Positions 25,382 through 34,248 of a stretch of DNA of 64,000 nt are shown in pieces; within the stretch, counting starts at the first letter, position 1; the number at the start of each line of letters is the position of its first letter. The stretch covers positions 124,001 through 188,000 of the forward strand of contig CAXULW010000002.1 in assembly GCA_964252015.1 (NCBI GenBank), read 5' to 3'. The notes under the pieces are model-generated. The model saw nothing but the letters and a program-made list of their open reading frames with translations. It did not search any database and was not told the DNA's origin. This stretch comes from CAXSBR01 sp964252015 (GTDB lineage: Bacteria > Actinomycetota > Actinomycetes > Mycobacteriales > Jatrophihabitantaceae). The translations under genes and the position numbers were made by a program.

Positions 25382-26149
25382 GTGACCACTGTGGACTGGG
25401 ACGACGTGGTTGCCGCGCTGCGCGCCTCCGCGTGGGACAGCGCAAGTGCCCTGCCGCTATGGGCGCGCGTGGCGGCGGGGCTGTCCGACCTGGTCAGCAC
25501 AGACCGCCTGCCGGTCGGTACGCGCGTTGAGAGCGAGGTGACCCTGGCCAAACGTCTTGGGATCTCGCGGCCGACATTGCGGCGCGCGATGCAGGAACTG
25601 GTCAATCAGGGTGTCCTCGTCCGTAAGCCCGGCCTGGGCACCCAGGTCGTGAGCCCCGCCGTCCACCGGCCGATCGAGCTCACCAGCCTCTACGACGACC
25701 TGGTGAAAAGTGGCCGCGCCCCGCACACCGAAGTGCTGTCCTTCGAAGTCGTACCGGCGTCGGACACCGTCGCGCTCACCCTGCGTATACCGGCCCGCAG
25801 CGAGGTGACGACCATGCAGCGGCTGCGCTACGCGAACGGCGAACCCCTGGCGCTGTTGACCAATACGATTCCGACCGACGTGGCCCGGTTCACCCGTTCC
25901 GATCTGGCGCGAGGCGGCCTGTACGCGCTGTTGCGCCAAGCGGGCGCGCAACCGAGGACCGCCACCGAGGTAATCGGGGCTCGGGTGGCCACCGCCGAGG
26001 AAGCCCGCGTGCTCGGCGTCAAACGTGGCGCCGCCTTACTGACCATGAGCCGATCGGCCACGGGATTCGACGGCCGCGGCATCGAGTACGGCTCACACAT
26101 CTACCGAGCCGACCGATACGCGTTCGAGCAGAGCGTCAGCCTCCGCTGA
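25382..26149 (+). CDS. GntR-family (HutC-type) regulator of the inositol operon
   Basis: 255 aa. A winged helix-turn-helix (LAKRLGISRPTLRRAMQELVNQG, in two short blocks, then VRKPGLGTQV) is followed by a UTRA/HutC ligand-binding domain starting near residue 95 (SLYDDLVKSGR, LRIPARSEVTTMQRLRYANGEPLALLTN, in consecutive short blocks). The start GTG 25382 has no good ribosome binding site, and the operator-like repeat is only 16 bp away, so the mRNA may have a very short leader. Divergent from iolC and probably its repressor, by analogy with IolR-type control. Confidence 0.88.
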   Translation: MTTVDWDDVVAALRASAWDSASALPLWARVAAGLSDLVSTDRLPVGTRVESEVTLAKRLGISRPTLRRAMQELVNQGVLVRKPGLGTQVVSPAVHRPIELTSLYDDLVKSGRAPHTEVLSFEVVPASDTVALTLRIPARSEVTTMQRLRYANGEPLALLTNTIPTDVARFTRSDLARGGLYALLRQAGAQPRTATEVIGARVATAEEARVLGVKRGAALLTMSRSATGFDGRGIEYGSHIYRADRYAFEQSVSLR

Positions 26150-26174
26150 GCCGCATTCGGGCACAGTAGTCCAA

Positions 26175-26191
26175 ACAAAGTGCAGACAAAG
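26175..26191. promoter_or_regulatory. Two ACAAAG boxes one helical turn apart
   Basis: ACAAAG at 26175-26180 and again at 26186-26191, an 11-bp period, upstream of the dehydrogenase at 26347. On the minus strand the second reads GCTTTGTCTGCAC, a partial match (TTTGT-N4-AC) to the operator-like sites at 12283 and 25355. It could be a weaker copy of the same regulator site. Confidence 0.35.
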
Positions 26192-26346
26192 CCTGAATAC
26201 GTGTGTATCGTTCGGACCCTTCTTAGATCGCGGTAGTCCTGGTTCTACCTGACCAGGAACTGACGTGCTGCGCGGACGCGTTCTTTCGCGCGCGTCGATC
26301 CCGCCGCGGCCCGATCCGGCCTGGAGAACGCGAGCGCCCGCCACCC

Positions 26347-27435
26347 ATGCGTATCGGCTTGATCGGATACGGAACCGGGGGCCGGTTCTTCCACGCACCG
26401 TTCATGGACGCAGCCGAGGAGACCGAGCTCGTCGGCGTAGTCACCCGGTCCGAACGGCGCCGTGCCCAGCTTCACGGCGACTACCCACAGATACCCGTCT
26501 TCGATTCACCGGCCGACCTTTACGCGACGGGTATAGACGCCGTGACCATCACCACCCCACCCGAGAGCCGCCGCCACCTCGTTCTCGAGGCGCTCGCCGC
26601 CGGCGTGCACGTCGTCGCCGACAAACCCTTCGCACCGAACGCCCCCGCCGGCCGCGAACTCGCTGACGCGGCGCGGGCCGCCGATCGCGTGCTGAGCGTG
26701 TTCCACAACCGGCGATGGGATACCGACATCCGCACGCTGGCCGGGGTGATCGCCAGCGGGGAATTGGGTGATCTGTGGCGGATCGAGTCACGCTTCGAAC
26801 TGGACCAGCCGGACCAGCTCGACCTCGGACCTGAAGGCGGACTACTACCCGACCTGGGAGCTCACCTGGTGGACCAGGCGATCTGGCTACTCGGACCCGT
26901 CCGCACCGTGCACGCCGATCTCGACTGGACCGGTGGCGACGACCATGACGTCGATTGCGGCTTTGCGGTGACGCTCACCCACCGCTCCGGCGTCCGCAGC
27001 TACCTCAGCTCGAGCAAACTCAACCATATGAGCGTTCGGGAACTTCGGGCGTTCGGATCACGCGGCGGTTTCTGGTCTGCTGGTACCGACGTCCAAGCCC
27101 AGGCCATCTTCGCCGGCCGTCGACCCAGCCAGGAAGGACAGGCGTGGGGATACGAACGCGAAGAGCTGTGGGGCACGCTCGCCACCGATGCCGGGACTCG
27201 CCGAGTTCCGTCCGCCCGTGGTGCGTACCAGGATTTCTACAGTCAGTTCGCGGCCGCGCTGCGAGACGGTCAACCGCCGCCCGTCACGGTCGAGCAGGCG
27301 ATACACGTGCTCGAGGTCCTGGACGCGGCGCGGCTCAGTGCTACCGACGAACGGGTCGTGTCTGAGCTCGATCCCGGTGCACATCTGGACACCCAGCGTC
27401 CATATGTGCACCCGGATCGGGCTAGCGGGGGCTAG
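26347..27435 (+). CDS. Gfo/Idh/MocA family oxidoreductase, DKP variant
   Basis: 362 aa. Rossmann start IGLIGYGTGGRFFHAPF. The usual E-K-P motif reads ADKPFAP (Asp92-Lys93-Pro94), a conservative change known in part of the family. The substrate-side block is LLPDLGAHLVDQAIWLLG. No obvious ribosome binding site before ATG 26347. It stands alone between the GntR gene and zapE and shares its stop bases with zapE (CTAG). It may belong to the inositol regulon, but that depends on the weak upstream sites. Confidence 0.88.
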   Translation: MRIGLIGYGTGGRFFHAPFMDAAEETELVGVVTRSERRRAQLHGDYPQIPVFDSPADLYATGIDAVTITTPPESRRHLVLEALAAGVHVVADKPFAPNAPAGRELADAARAADRVLSVFHNRRWDTDIRTLAGVIASGELGDLWRIESRFELDQPDQLDLGPEGGLLPDLGAHLVDQAIWLLGPVRTVHADLDWTGGDDHDVDCGFAVTLTHRSGVRSYLSSSKLNHMSVRELRAFGSRGGFWSAGTDVQAQAIFAGRRPSQEGQAWGYEREELWGTLATDAGTRRVPSARGAYQDFYSQFAAALRDGQPPPVTVEQAIHVLEVLDAARLSATDERVVSELDPGAHLDTQRPYVHPDRASGG

Positions 27436-28433
27436 AGACGGGCCAACGCGGCCAGCCGGGACAGCGAGCGCAGGTACTTCTTGCGGTAACCACCGGCCAG
27501 CATCGGCCCGGGGAACACCTGGTCCAGCGGTTCCCCGGACGCGACGACCGGGATCTGCCGGTCGTACAGGCGGTCGACCAGCACGACCAGCCGCAGCGCC
27601 GCAGCTTCGTCGGCCACCGGGTGGACGTCGACCAGCCCGACCAGGCTCACCCCGTCGACCAGGGCTGAGTATCGCGACGGGTGCAACGAGACCAGCTGCG
27701 CCATGAGCTGGGCGAAGTCGTCGCGGGTGGCGCCGGCGCGCAGGTCGGTCAGGCGCACCACGTCCGCCGTCGTCCGTGCAACGATCGGCTCACGACGGCC
27801 TCGGTGGCGGTAGTCGGGGCCGTCGATGCGCACCGTCTCGAAGCGGTCAGCCAGGCGCTGGATCTCGCGCCGGAAGTCCTCCGCGGCGAACCGGCCCTCC
27901 CCCAGCGCCTCCGGCACGGTGTTGGACGTCGCCGCGACGGCCACTCCCCGTTCCATCAGGCGGGCCAGCAGGGTCGACACCAGCACGGTGTCGCCCGGGT
28001 CGTCCAACTCGAACTCGTCGATGGCCAACAGCCGGAACTGCGCCAGGGACTCGACCGTGGCGGCGAAGCCGAGCGCGCCGACGAGATGGGTGAGCTCGAC
28101 GAACGTGACGTACGCGGTCGGCGGTGGCACCGCGTGCCAGAGCGACGCGAGCAGATGGGTCTTGCCGACGCCGAAACCGCCGTCTAGGTAGACGCCGGCG
28201 CCCGGCGGCGGGTCCGCGCGGCGCAGCAGACGCCGGCGCGGCGGCGGCTGGCGCAGCCGGTCGGCGAACACGCGCAACGTGGCCAGGGCCGCGCTCTGAC
28301 TGGGCTGATCCGGATCCGGGCGGTAGCTCTCGAAGCGGACGGCGGTGAACAGCGGCGGCGGTACCAGCTCGGCCACGAGCCGGTCGGCGGCCACGGCGGG
28401 CCGTCGATCAACCAGAGCGTCGGCCACGGACAT
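27432..28433 (-). CDS. zapE: AFG1/ZapE-family ATPase
   Basis: 333 aa. Walker A GGFGVGKTHLLASLWH at about residues 85-92, Walker B LLAIDEFELDDPGDT, and sensor-like VAVAATSNTVPEALGEGRF, all typical of the AFG1-like/ZapE family. In Escherichia coli ZapE affects Z-ring stability; in actinobacteria the role is less studied. The gene is divergent from the reductase at 28514 and its stop overlaps that of the convergent dehydrogenase by CTAG at 27432-27435. Confidence 0.92.
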   Translation of the reverse strand: MSVADALVDRRPAVAADRLVAELVPPPLFTAVRFESYRPDPDQPSQSAALATLRVFADRLRQPPPRRRLLRRADPPPGAGVYLDGGFGVGKTHLLASLWHAVPPPTAYVTFVELTHLVGALGFAATVESLAQFRLLAIDEFELDDPGDTVLVSTLLARLMERGVAVAATSNTVPEALGEGRFAAEDFRREIQRLADRFETVRIDGPDYRHRGRREPIVARTTADVVRLTDLRAGATRDDFAQLMAQLVSLHPSRYSALVDGVSLVGLVDVHPVADEAAALRLVVLVDRLYDRQIPVVASGEPLDQVFPGPMLAGGYRKKYLRSLSRLAALARL

Positions 28434-28513
28434 CGAGGTTACCGGCCCCGAATCGGATGCACCCAGGTCCAGCAGGTGGACCTCTCTGCACCGGATTCGG
28501 CCAAGATGGACGC

Positions 28514-29257
28514 GTGCGCCAACTTCTGCCCGAAGCCCGCCCGGCCGCGGATCTGTACGAGGTGTACGGACGGGACTGGCTCGAACCCGGTGGGCTGCGG
28601 GTGAACTTCGTCGCCTCGCTGGACGGGGCGGTGAGCGTGAACGGGCTCTCAGCGCCGTTGCAGACCCCGGGCGACAACGCCATCTTCGCCGTGCTGCGCG
28701 ACCTGGCCGACGTGGTGCTGGTCGGCCGGGGCACGGTCACCGGCGAGGGCTACGGCCCGCTGACCCCGGATCGGCGCCGGGCCGCCGCCCGTCGCGCGCA
28801 CGGCCTGGGCGCCGACCTGCCGCTGGCCATCGTCAGTGCCGGGCTCGAGCTCGACCCGGACAGCGCGGTGTTCGACCCGCCGGCCGGCGCACCGCGCACC
28901 ATCGTCGTCACCCGGGCTCAGGCGCCGGCCGACCGGCTGGCCCGGCTGCGGGCCCGCGCCGACGTCGTGGTGGCCGGGGACGACACCGTCGACCTGGCCG
29001 CGGCCCGGACCGAGCTGGAGGCGCGCGGCCTGCGGCGCATCCTCAGCGAAGGCGGCCCGAACCTGCTCACCAGCCTGCTGGCCGCATCGGCCGCGGACGA
29101 GCTGTGCCTGACCGTGGCGCCGCTGCTGGCCGGGCCGGGCGCGGCCCGGATCGTCGCCGGCCCGCCGTTGCCGGAGCCACGTCGCGGCCGCATCGTCAGC
29201 CTGCTCGAGGAGGACGACGCCCTGTTCTACCGCTTCGCCATCGACCGGAAGGCCTGA
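28514..29257 (+). CDS. RibD C-terminal-like pyrimidine reductase family protein
   Basis: 247 aa from GTG 28514 (VRQLLPEARPAADLYEVYG). NFVASLDGAVSVNGLSAPL and LADVVLVGRGTVTGEGYGP are the NADPH/substrate blocks of the RibD reductase domain, and RRILSEGGPNLLTSLLAA is the C-terminal signature. There is no deaminase domain, so this is the standalone reductase type common in actinobacteria. The frame is open from 28457, but the upstream part lacks a typical N-terminus. The stop is 3 bp before the DinB-like gene, so the two are probably cotranscribed. Confidence 0.88.
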   Translation: MRQLLPEARPAADLYEVYGRDWLEPGGLRVNFVASLDGAVSVNGLSAPLQTPGDNAIFAVLRDLADVVLVGRGTVTGEGYGPLTPDRRRAAARRAHGLGADLPLAIVSAGLELDPDSAVFDPPAGAPRTIVVTRAQAPADRLARLRARADVVVAGDDTVDLAAARTELEARGLRRILSEGGPNLLTSLLAASAADELCLTVAPLLAGPGAARIVAGPPLPEPRRGRIVSLLEEDDALFYRFAIDRKA

Positions 29258-29260
29258 CCC

Positions 29261-29776
29261 GTGAGCATCGTCTACCCCGACGTGAACGCCGACGAACGCA
29301 CGACCATCGACCAGTTCCTGGACCTCCAGCGGGCCGTGCTGCTGGCCAAGACCGACGGCCTGGACGCGGACCAACTCGCTTTCCGGCTGCCTACGTCAGA
29401 GCTGAGCCTGGGCGGGCTGCTGAAGCACCTGGCGTTCGTCGAAGACGACTGGATCCAGGTCGACTTCCTCGGCCGCGAGCACAGCGAGCCGTGGGCCGGC
29501 GCGCCATGGGCCGAGGACCGGGACTGGGAGTTCCACAGCGCGGTCGACGACTCCCCCGACGAGCTGCGCGCGCTGTACCGAGCCGCGTGCGACCGCAGCC
29601 GGACCGCAGCGGCTGGACACCCCTTGGCCGAGCAATCGGCCGGGCGCGATCGCCGCACCGGAGTTCCGTGGACCCTGCGCTGGATCCTCACCCACCTCAT
29701 CGAGGAAACCGCGCGACACAACGGACACGCCGACCTGCTGCGTGAGGCCATCGACGGGCGCACCGGCGACGTCTAG
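29261..29776 (+). CDS. DinB-like / DUF664 family protein
   Basis: 171 aa, helical. LGGLLKHLAFVEDDWIQVDF and LRWILTHLIEETARHNGHADL contain the spaced His residues of the DinB/DUF664 four-helix bundle, which can bind a metal; members in actinobacteria include mycothiol-dependent enzymes. GTG 29261 is 3 bp after the reductase stop. The specific activity is unknown. Confidence 0.85.
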   Translation: MSIVYPDVNADERTTIDQFLDLQRAVLLAKTDGLDADQLAFRLPTSELSLGGLLKHLAFVEDDWIQVDFLGREHSEPWAGAPWAEDRDWEFHSAVDDSPDELRALYRAACDRSRTAAAGHPLAEQSAGRDRRTGVPWTLRWILTHLIEETARHNGHADLLREAIDGRTGDV

Positions 29777-29806
29777 AGCACCCAGACGGATCGCGCACAG
29801 CTCGGC

Positions 29807-31786
29807 TCAGGGCAGCTTGGTCAGCAGCGTCTTGGCCACGGGCACGGCTCCGGTGACCGAACTGCCGCCGCCGTAGATGAAGACGGCGAACGCCACATCA
29901 CCGCGGACGCCGGCGAACCAGGAATGCGCCTTGGGCGGGTTGGCGGTGCCGAAGTCGGCCGTGCCGGTCTTGCCCCGTATCACGCCCGGCAAGGTGTTCA
30001 GGGCGTGGGCGGTGGCTCCGGGCATGGTGACCACGTCACGCATGATCGTGTTCAGGTAGCTGGTCACCCGCGCGGGTTGGGCCACACCGTGTACGGGCGT
30101 GCCGCCGGCGACGAACGCCGGGACGACCGACCGTCCGGTGACCGCCGCCCCGGCCATTTCAGCCAGCAACAGCGGGCTGACCAGCACCTTGCCCTGGCCG
30201 TACGCGTCCGCGGCAACCTCGTTCGGCGACACCGGCGCCGGTAGCGACCCGGAGTACGCACCCACCGGCAGGTGCGACCAGTCCGCGCCAAGTCCGAGCG
30301 CGGCCGCGGATTTACGAAGTGACGTCGTCGAGGGCAGCGCCAGTCCGAGCCGGGCGGCCGTCGTGTTGCAGGAGAACGCGAAGGCTGCCGACAGCGGGAT
30401 CGTGCCCTTGTTGAAGTTGTTCTCGTTGTGCACGTTCTGACCGTTGACGGTGATGGAACCGGGGCACGCCGCTTTGCTCGACGGGGACAGCTTCGGGTTC
30501 GCGGTGAACGCCGCGGTGTACGTCGCGATCTTGAACGCCGAACCCGGCGGGAACTGCCCGACCAGGGCGATGTCGTCCGTCGCCGCGCTGGAGTTCGCGA
30601 CGGCGAGCACCTGACCGGTCGAGGGTTGCAGCATGACGATGGCGGCGGGCTTCTTGACCGAAGCGAGCGCCGCGTCGGCCGCGGTCTGATCGGCCCGGTC
30701 CAGGCTGAGCGTGACCGCCCGACCGGGCGTCGGCGCGGCGACATCGACCAGCTTCACTCCGGTTGCGCCGGTCTGGTCCGACGCGGCGTAGACGGAAAGC
30801 CCGGGCGTTCCAGCCAACTGGGTGTTGAACGCGCGCTGCAGGCCGGAGAGCCCGGTCTGGTCGCCTGCGACGACCGCACCCTTGGACGCGTCGATGATTT
30901 CTTTCGTCGCGGGACCGACCTGGCCCAGCAACGGCTGGGCGAAGCGGCTGGTCGGGCCGAGCAGCTCGGTGCCGGTGGTGAATTGCGTGCCCGGCAGCGA
31001 GTAGATCTTCGATTTGACCTTGAGATATGCGGGTCGGCGCAACGTGATCACCGCGGCGGCCTGGCCCTTCGGGGTGGCCTTGATCGTGGCCAGGATTCCC
31101 GCGGCGGAAATGCCGAGGGCCTTGGCCAAAGCCTGGGCCAGCGCCGGGGCGTTGGTGACCCGGGCGGTGTTGACGCTGACCGAGACCACCGCGGTGGGCG
31201 TGAACAAAGCCTGACCGGAGCGGTCATTGAGGCCGGCGCGGGGCGCCTGGACGCGCACCGTACGCAAGTGGTTGCCTGCGGTCAGATTGGGCTGCGCGTC
31301 ACGCACCGACCAGGTGACCTGCCAGCCGCTGTTGGCCTTCGTTGCTTTCGTTCGCGCCACCGGCAGGGTGCCGGTGTACGTCCACTTCGCTGCGGACCCG
31401 GGCAGGGTCCACGCAGCGGCGTACGCGATGGTCGACTCGGTCTTGCCGTTCGGTGTCACCGAGTTGATCGTGAAGGTGGCCCGAGCCGTCCCGCCCAGCC
31501 CGTCCAGGGAACGTTTCAACGATGCGGCAGCGGTCGCGGAGTCGGTGGTCAACGCACCGGCGGCCACCGTGTTGCCCTTGCCGTACGCGTCGAGGAACGC
31601 CTGGGCCACGCTGCGGTCGGGATGCGAGGGCGAACCGCTACACGCCGACAACAGCGCCAGCACGACCGCGAGGACTGCGCCGACCGCCGACGTCCGGGTC
31701 AACGCCGATGTCCGGAGGCCCGCGCCCGCCCGCGTCCACGTCCGTGCCGTCACCGCGCGCGTACGCACCGCCCACCTCGCCATCAT
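29807..31786 (-). CDS. Class B penicillin-binding protein, lipoprotein type
   Basis: 659 aa. Basic N-terminus, hydrophobic segment and lipobox LLSACSG (Cys near 49). Domain order: NTF2-like (MecA N-type) domain at about 55-170, PBP dimerisation region at about 180-330, transpeptidase from about 370. Active-site motifs are PPGSAFK (S-x-x-K), SCN (S-x-N) and GKTGTADFG (K-T-G). A D,D-transpeptidase for peptidoglycan cross-linking on the outer membrane face. The closest type is PbpA/PBP-lipo-like. Start at ATG 31786 or the adjacent ATG 31783. No partner cell-division genes lie nearby. Confidence 0.93.
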   Translation of the reverse strand: MMARWAVRTRAVTARTWTRAGAGLRTSALTRTSAVGAVLAVVLALLSACSGSPSHPDRSVAQAFLDAYGKGNTVAAGALTTDSATAAASLKRSLDGLGGTARATFTINSVTPNGKTESTIAYAAAWTLPGSAAKWTYTGTLPVARTKATKANSGWQVTWSVRDAQPNLTAGNHLRTVRVQAPRAGLNDRSGQALFTPTAVVSVSVNTARVTNAPALAQALAKALGISAAGILATIKATPKGQAAAVITLRRPAYLKVKSKIYSLPGTQFTTGTELLGPTSRFAQPLLGQVGPATKEIIDASKGAVVAGDQTGLSGLQRAFNTQLAGTPGLSVYAASDQTGATGVKLVDVAAPTPGRAVTLSLDRADQTAADAALASVKKPAAIVMLQPSTGQVLAVANSSAATDDIALVGQFPPGSAFKIATYTAAFTANPKLSPSSKAACPGSITVNGQNVHNENNFNKGTIPLSAAFAFSCNTTAARLGLALPSTTSLRKSAAALGLGADWSHLPVGAYSGSLPAPVSPNEVAADAYGQGKVLVSPLLLAEMAGAAVTGRSVVPAFVAGGTPVHGVAQPARVTSYLNTIMRDVVTMPGATAHALNTLPGVIRGKTGTADFGTANPPKAHSWFAGVRGDVAFAVFIYGGGSSVTGAVPVAKTLLTKLP

Positions 31787-31897
31787 CTCGTCAGGTCAAG
31801 AGCCCCGGTCGCAACAACGAACCGGCTCTGGACCATAACCCGCAGGTACGACGCTCCTCGCTGACGAGGGTCCCTGAAGCAATAGCGGACGAACTGC

Positions 31898-31926
31898 GGG
31901 CCCGGCACTCGTTGAGTGCCGGGCCC
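31898..31926. other. Strong 13-bp hairpin in the PBP/ligase intergenic region
   Basis: GGGCCCGGCACTC (31898-31910) is followed by GTT and its exact complement (31914-31926). It sits 112 bp upstream of the minus-strand PBP gene and 280 bp upstream of ligC, so no known gene ends here. It could be a leader hairpin of the PBP mRNA, or the terminator of an unannotated small RNA. The 419-bp gap 31787-32205 shows no convincing coding frame. Confidence 0.55.
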
Positions 31927-31986
31927 GTCCCGTCGTTCCCCCAGTGCTGCGTGGAAGCCGTAGCTCACGCTTTCGTGGTGTACCCA

Positions 31987-32014
31987 CTACCCCCGTAGTC
32001 GGTCACCTACCCCC
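31987..32014. promoter_or_regulatory. Repeated TACCCCC boxes
   Basis: TACCCCC occurs at 31988-31994 and 32008-32014, 20 bp apart, the first within CTAC-CCCC-GTAG, a small dyad. The spacing of about two helical turns suggests a protein-binding site for one of the two divergent genes. The regulator is unknown. Confidence 0.3.
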
Positions 32015-32205
32015 ATGTTCAGAGGTGAGCGACTCACGGGTACGCCGATACTTTAGCCCGGCGAACGATATTGCGTCCACGCGGTCCGCGGGTGACGCCC
32101 AGGTGGCGCGTTAACGGCCGTGATTGGCGCGGTTGGCGCCCCCGCTTCCGCATGTTCGGAGCTTCGCCGGGTGGCCAACTCGCCGCCGCCAGTCAGAATG
32201 ACCCC

Positions 32206-33303
32206 ATGAAGCTGCCCGTCATGCCGCCCGTCGCTCCGATGCTCGCGAAAGCAGTCCCGACCATCCCGCCCGGAGCCTCCTACGAGCCAAAATGGGATGG
32301 GTTCAGGTCAATTATCTTTCGGGACAACGATGAGGTTGAGTTCGGAAGTCGCAACGAAAAACCGATGACCCGCTACTTCCCCGAACTCGTCGCCGCGGTC
32401 AAAGCCGAGCTCCCCGAACGCTGCGTCCTCGACGGGGAGATCGTCATCGCCACGGCCGACGGCCTGGACTTCGAGGCGTTGCAGCAGCGCATTCACCCCG
32501 CCGTCTCGCGGGTGACGATGCTGTCGGAGAAGACCCCGGCTTCGTTCATTGCTTTCGACCTGCTCGCCCTCGGCGATGAGGACTACACCGGTCGTCCTTT
32601 CGCCGAGCGTCGCGCCGCCCTCGAACAAGCGCTGGCCGGGGTGAAACCACCCATCCACCTCACCCCGACCACCGCCGACATCGACGAGGCTCAGCGCTGG
32701 TTCGTGGAGCTGGAAGGTGCGGGCCTGGACGGGGTCATCGCCAAACCACTCAGCGGCACTTACCAGCAGGACAAGCGGACCATGTTCAAGATCAAGCACG
32801 TTCGTACGGCGGACTGTGTCTTGGCCGGGTTCCGGTGGCACAAGACCTCGACCGACGCCCAACCCCTCGTCGGCTCCCTGCTGCTGGGCCTGTTCAACGA
32901 CGAACGTCAACTGCAGCACGTCGGCGTCGTCGGCGCGTTCACCGCGAAGCGCCGCGCCGAACTGGTCGACGAACTCGAGCCCCTGCTGCTGGCTGACGGC
33001 GACGAGCACCCGTGGCAGGAATGGGCCAGCGCCGAGGCCCACCAGAGCCAGCGGCTGCCCGGCAACGTCAGCCGCTGGAACGCGACCAAGGATCTGTCTT
33101 TCGTGCCGCTGCGACCCGAGCGGGTCCTTGAGGTCAAGTACGAGCACATGGAGGGCACCCGATTCCGCCACCTGGCCCACTTCATCCGCTGGCGTGACGA
33201 CCGCACACCCGAGTCCTGCACCTACGAACAACTCGAGCAGCCGCTCACCTACGCACTCGACGACATCGTCCCCGGCCTCGGAGATGCGACTGAGCCGTCT
33301 TGA
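32206..33303 (+). CDS. ligC: ATP-dependent DNA ligase, LigC-type
   Basis: 365 aa. Motif I EPKWDGFR carries the AMP-accepting Lys29. RCVLDGEIVI (motif III region), LEGAGLDGVIAKP (motif IV) and MFKIKHVRTADCVLAG (motif V) follow, then an OB domain. Only nucleotidyltransferase and OB domains are present, as in mycobacterial LigC, which has a role in repair distinct from the NAD-dependent replicative ligase. ATG 32206 is the start (MKLPVMPPVAPML). Bases 32287-32370 look more AT-rich than the rest, just where similarity to the inverted relic at 34139 ends. Confidence 0.93.
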   Translation: MKLPVMPPVAPMLAKAVPTIPPGASYEPKWDGFRSIIFRDNDEVEFGSRNEKPMTRYFPELVAAVKAELPERCVLDGEIVIATADGLDFEALQQRIHPAVSRVTMLSEKTPASFIAFDLLALGDEDYTGRPFAERRAALEQALAGVKPPIHLTPTTADIDEAQRWFVELEGAGLDGVIAKPLSGTYQQDKRTMFKIKHVRTADCVLAGFRWHKTSTDAQPLVGSLLLGLFNDERQLQHVGVVGAFTAKRRAELVDELEPLLLADGDEHPWQEWASAEAHQSQRLPGNVSRWNATKDLSFVPLRPERVLEVKYEHMEGTRFRHLAHFIRWRDDRTPESCTYEQLEQPLTYALDDIVPGLGDATEPS

Positions 33304-33344
33304 GTAATGCACGATGCGACGCCGGATTGCAGCAAACTGTCTGA

Positions 33345-34097
33345 GTGGATGTCTTCAGCGACAAATTGGTTTCGTGGCGCCAGTACACCGAGACGCCGTG
33401 GGCCCGAATCCGCTACGCAGTAGCGGGCGAGTTGCTACTTCGCGAGTGCCGTGCACTCGGAGATCACATCCGAGTGCTGGACGTCGGTGGCGGCGACGGC
33501 ATGGATGCGCTGCCACTAGCAGAACACGGGCACGACGTGACGATCGTGGACCCTGCTGAGGGGTGGCTCGCTGAGGCTAGGCGGCGAGCGGAGACAGTCG
33601 GAGTCCGGATCACAACAGTGCGCGGAGGGTTAGATGACCTCCCAGCAGGTGAGTGGGACCTGGTTCTCTGTCATTTCGTGCTGCGCTACCGACGAAGCGA
33701 TGCCCTAGACCTCGCCGCCCTTGCGGAGCGAGTGCGCAAGGGCGGCCGGCTATCCATCATGGATGTCAATCCTGCTGCTCGCGTACTGCGCGAGCTGGTG
33801 TCGGGTGGCCCGGGTGCAGCCTCGAAAGAGCTCCACGCCGAGCGGGCCACAGTCGAGACCTTCAAGACAGATGCACGCAAGGTCGACGTCGATGCAGTTC
33901 GTCGAGGCGCGGAGGCGGCCGGGCTCTACGCTGTCGCCCTCTACGGCAACCGAATCGCGAACGATCTGCTCCTCGACAACGCTCTTAAGTATGACCCCGC
34001 CTTCTTCGCGGAACTCTTGGCTTTAGAGCTCGAACTCTGCGAGCTGGAGCCGTTCAATCGAGTCGGATTTGCCTGGCAACTTGTTCTGGAGCGGTGA
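33345..34097 (+). CDS. SAM-dependent methyltransferase
   Basis: 250 aa. VLDVGGGDGMDALPLAEHG is the SAM-binding motif I with the acidic residue of motif II in VTIVDPAEGWL; DLVLCHFVLRYR is motif post-II. It resembles CmoM/SmtA-like class I methyltransferases, but the substrate is unknown. GTG 33345 has no clear ribosome binding site. Base composition is somewhat lower in G+C than its neighbours, and the gene lies between ligC and an inverted ligC relic, so it may have been acquired by a rearrangement. Confidence 0.8.
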   Translation: MDVFSDKLVSWRQYTETPWARIRYAVAGELLLRECRALGDHIRVLDVGGGDGMDALPLAEHGHDVTIVDPAEGWLAEARRRAETVGVRITTVRGGLDDLPAGEWDLVLCHFVLRYRRSDALDLAALAERVRKGGRLSIMDVNPAARVLRELVSGGPGAASKELHAERATVETFKTDARKVDVDAVRRGAEAAGLYAVALYGNRIANDLLLDNALKYDPAFFAELLALELELCELEPFNRVGFAWQLVLER

Positions 34098-34138
34098 GTT
34101 CACAGCCGCGTTCGGTTGACAAACTAAGTGAATGAATG

Positions 34139-34248
34139 CCGTCCCATTCTGCTCGTAGGAGGCCCCGGGCGGGATGGTCGGGATTACTTTCGCGAGCATC
34201 GGAGCGACGGGCGGCCTGACGGGCAGCTTCATGGGGTCATTCTGACTG
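34139..34248 (-). pseudogene. Inverted 5' relic of ligC
   Basis: On the minus strand this segment reads MKLPVRPPVAPMLAKVIPT from ATG 34232, nearly identical to the ligC N-terminus, and even keeps 15 bp upstream of the ligC start. Similarity covers 32190-32300 of ligC. A one-base deletion just before the motif I Lys shifts the frame (the protein turns to SYEQNGTAF), so the catalytic Lys is lost and no ligase could be made. The rest of the gene is absent. Confidence 0.9.

Noticed and set aside
30428..31864. 478-aa plus-strand frame across the penicillin-binding protein gene
   Set aside because: Antisense to a gene with intact S-x-x-K, S-x-N and K-T-G motifs; no domain features of its own.
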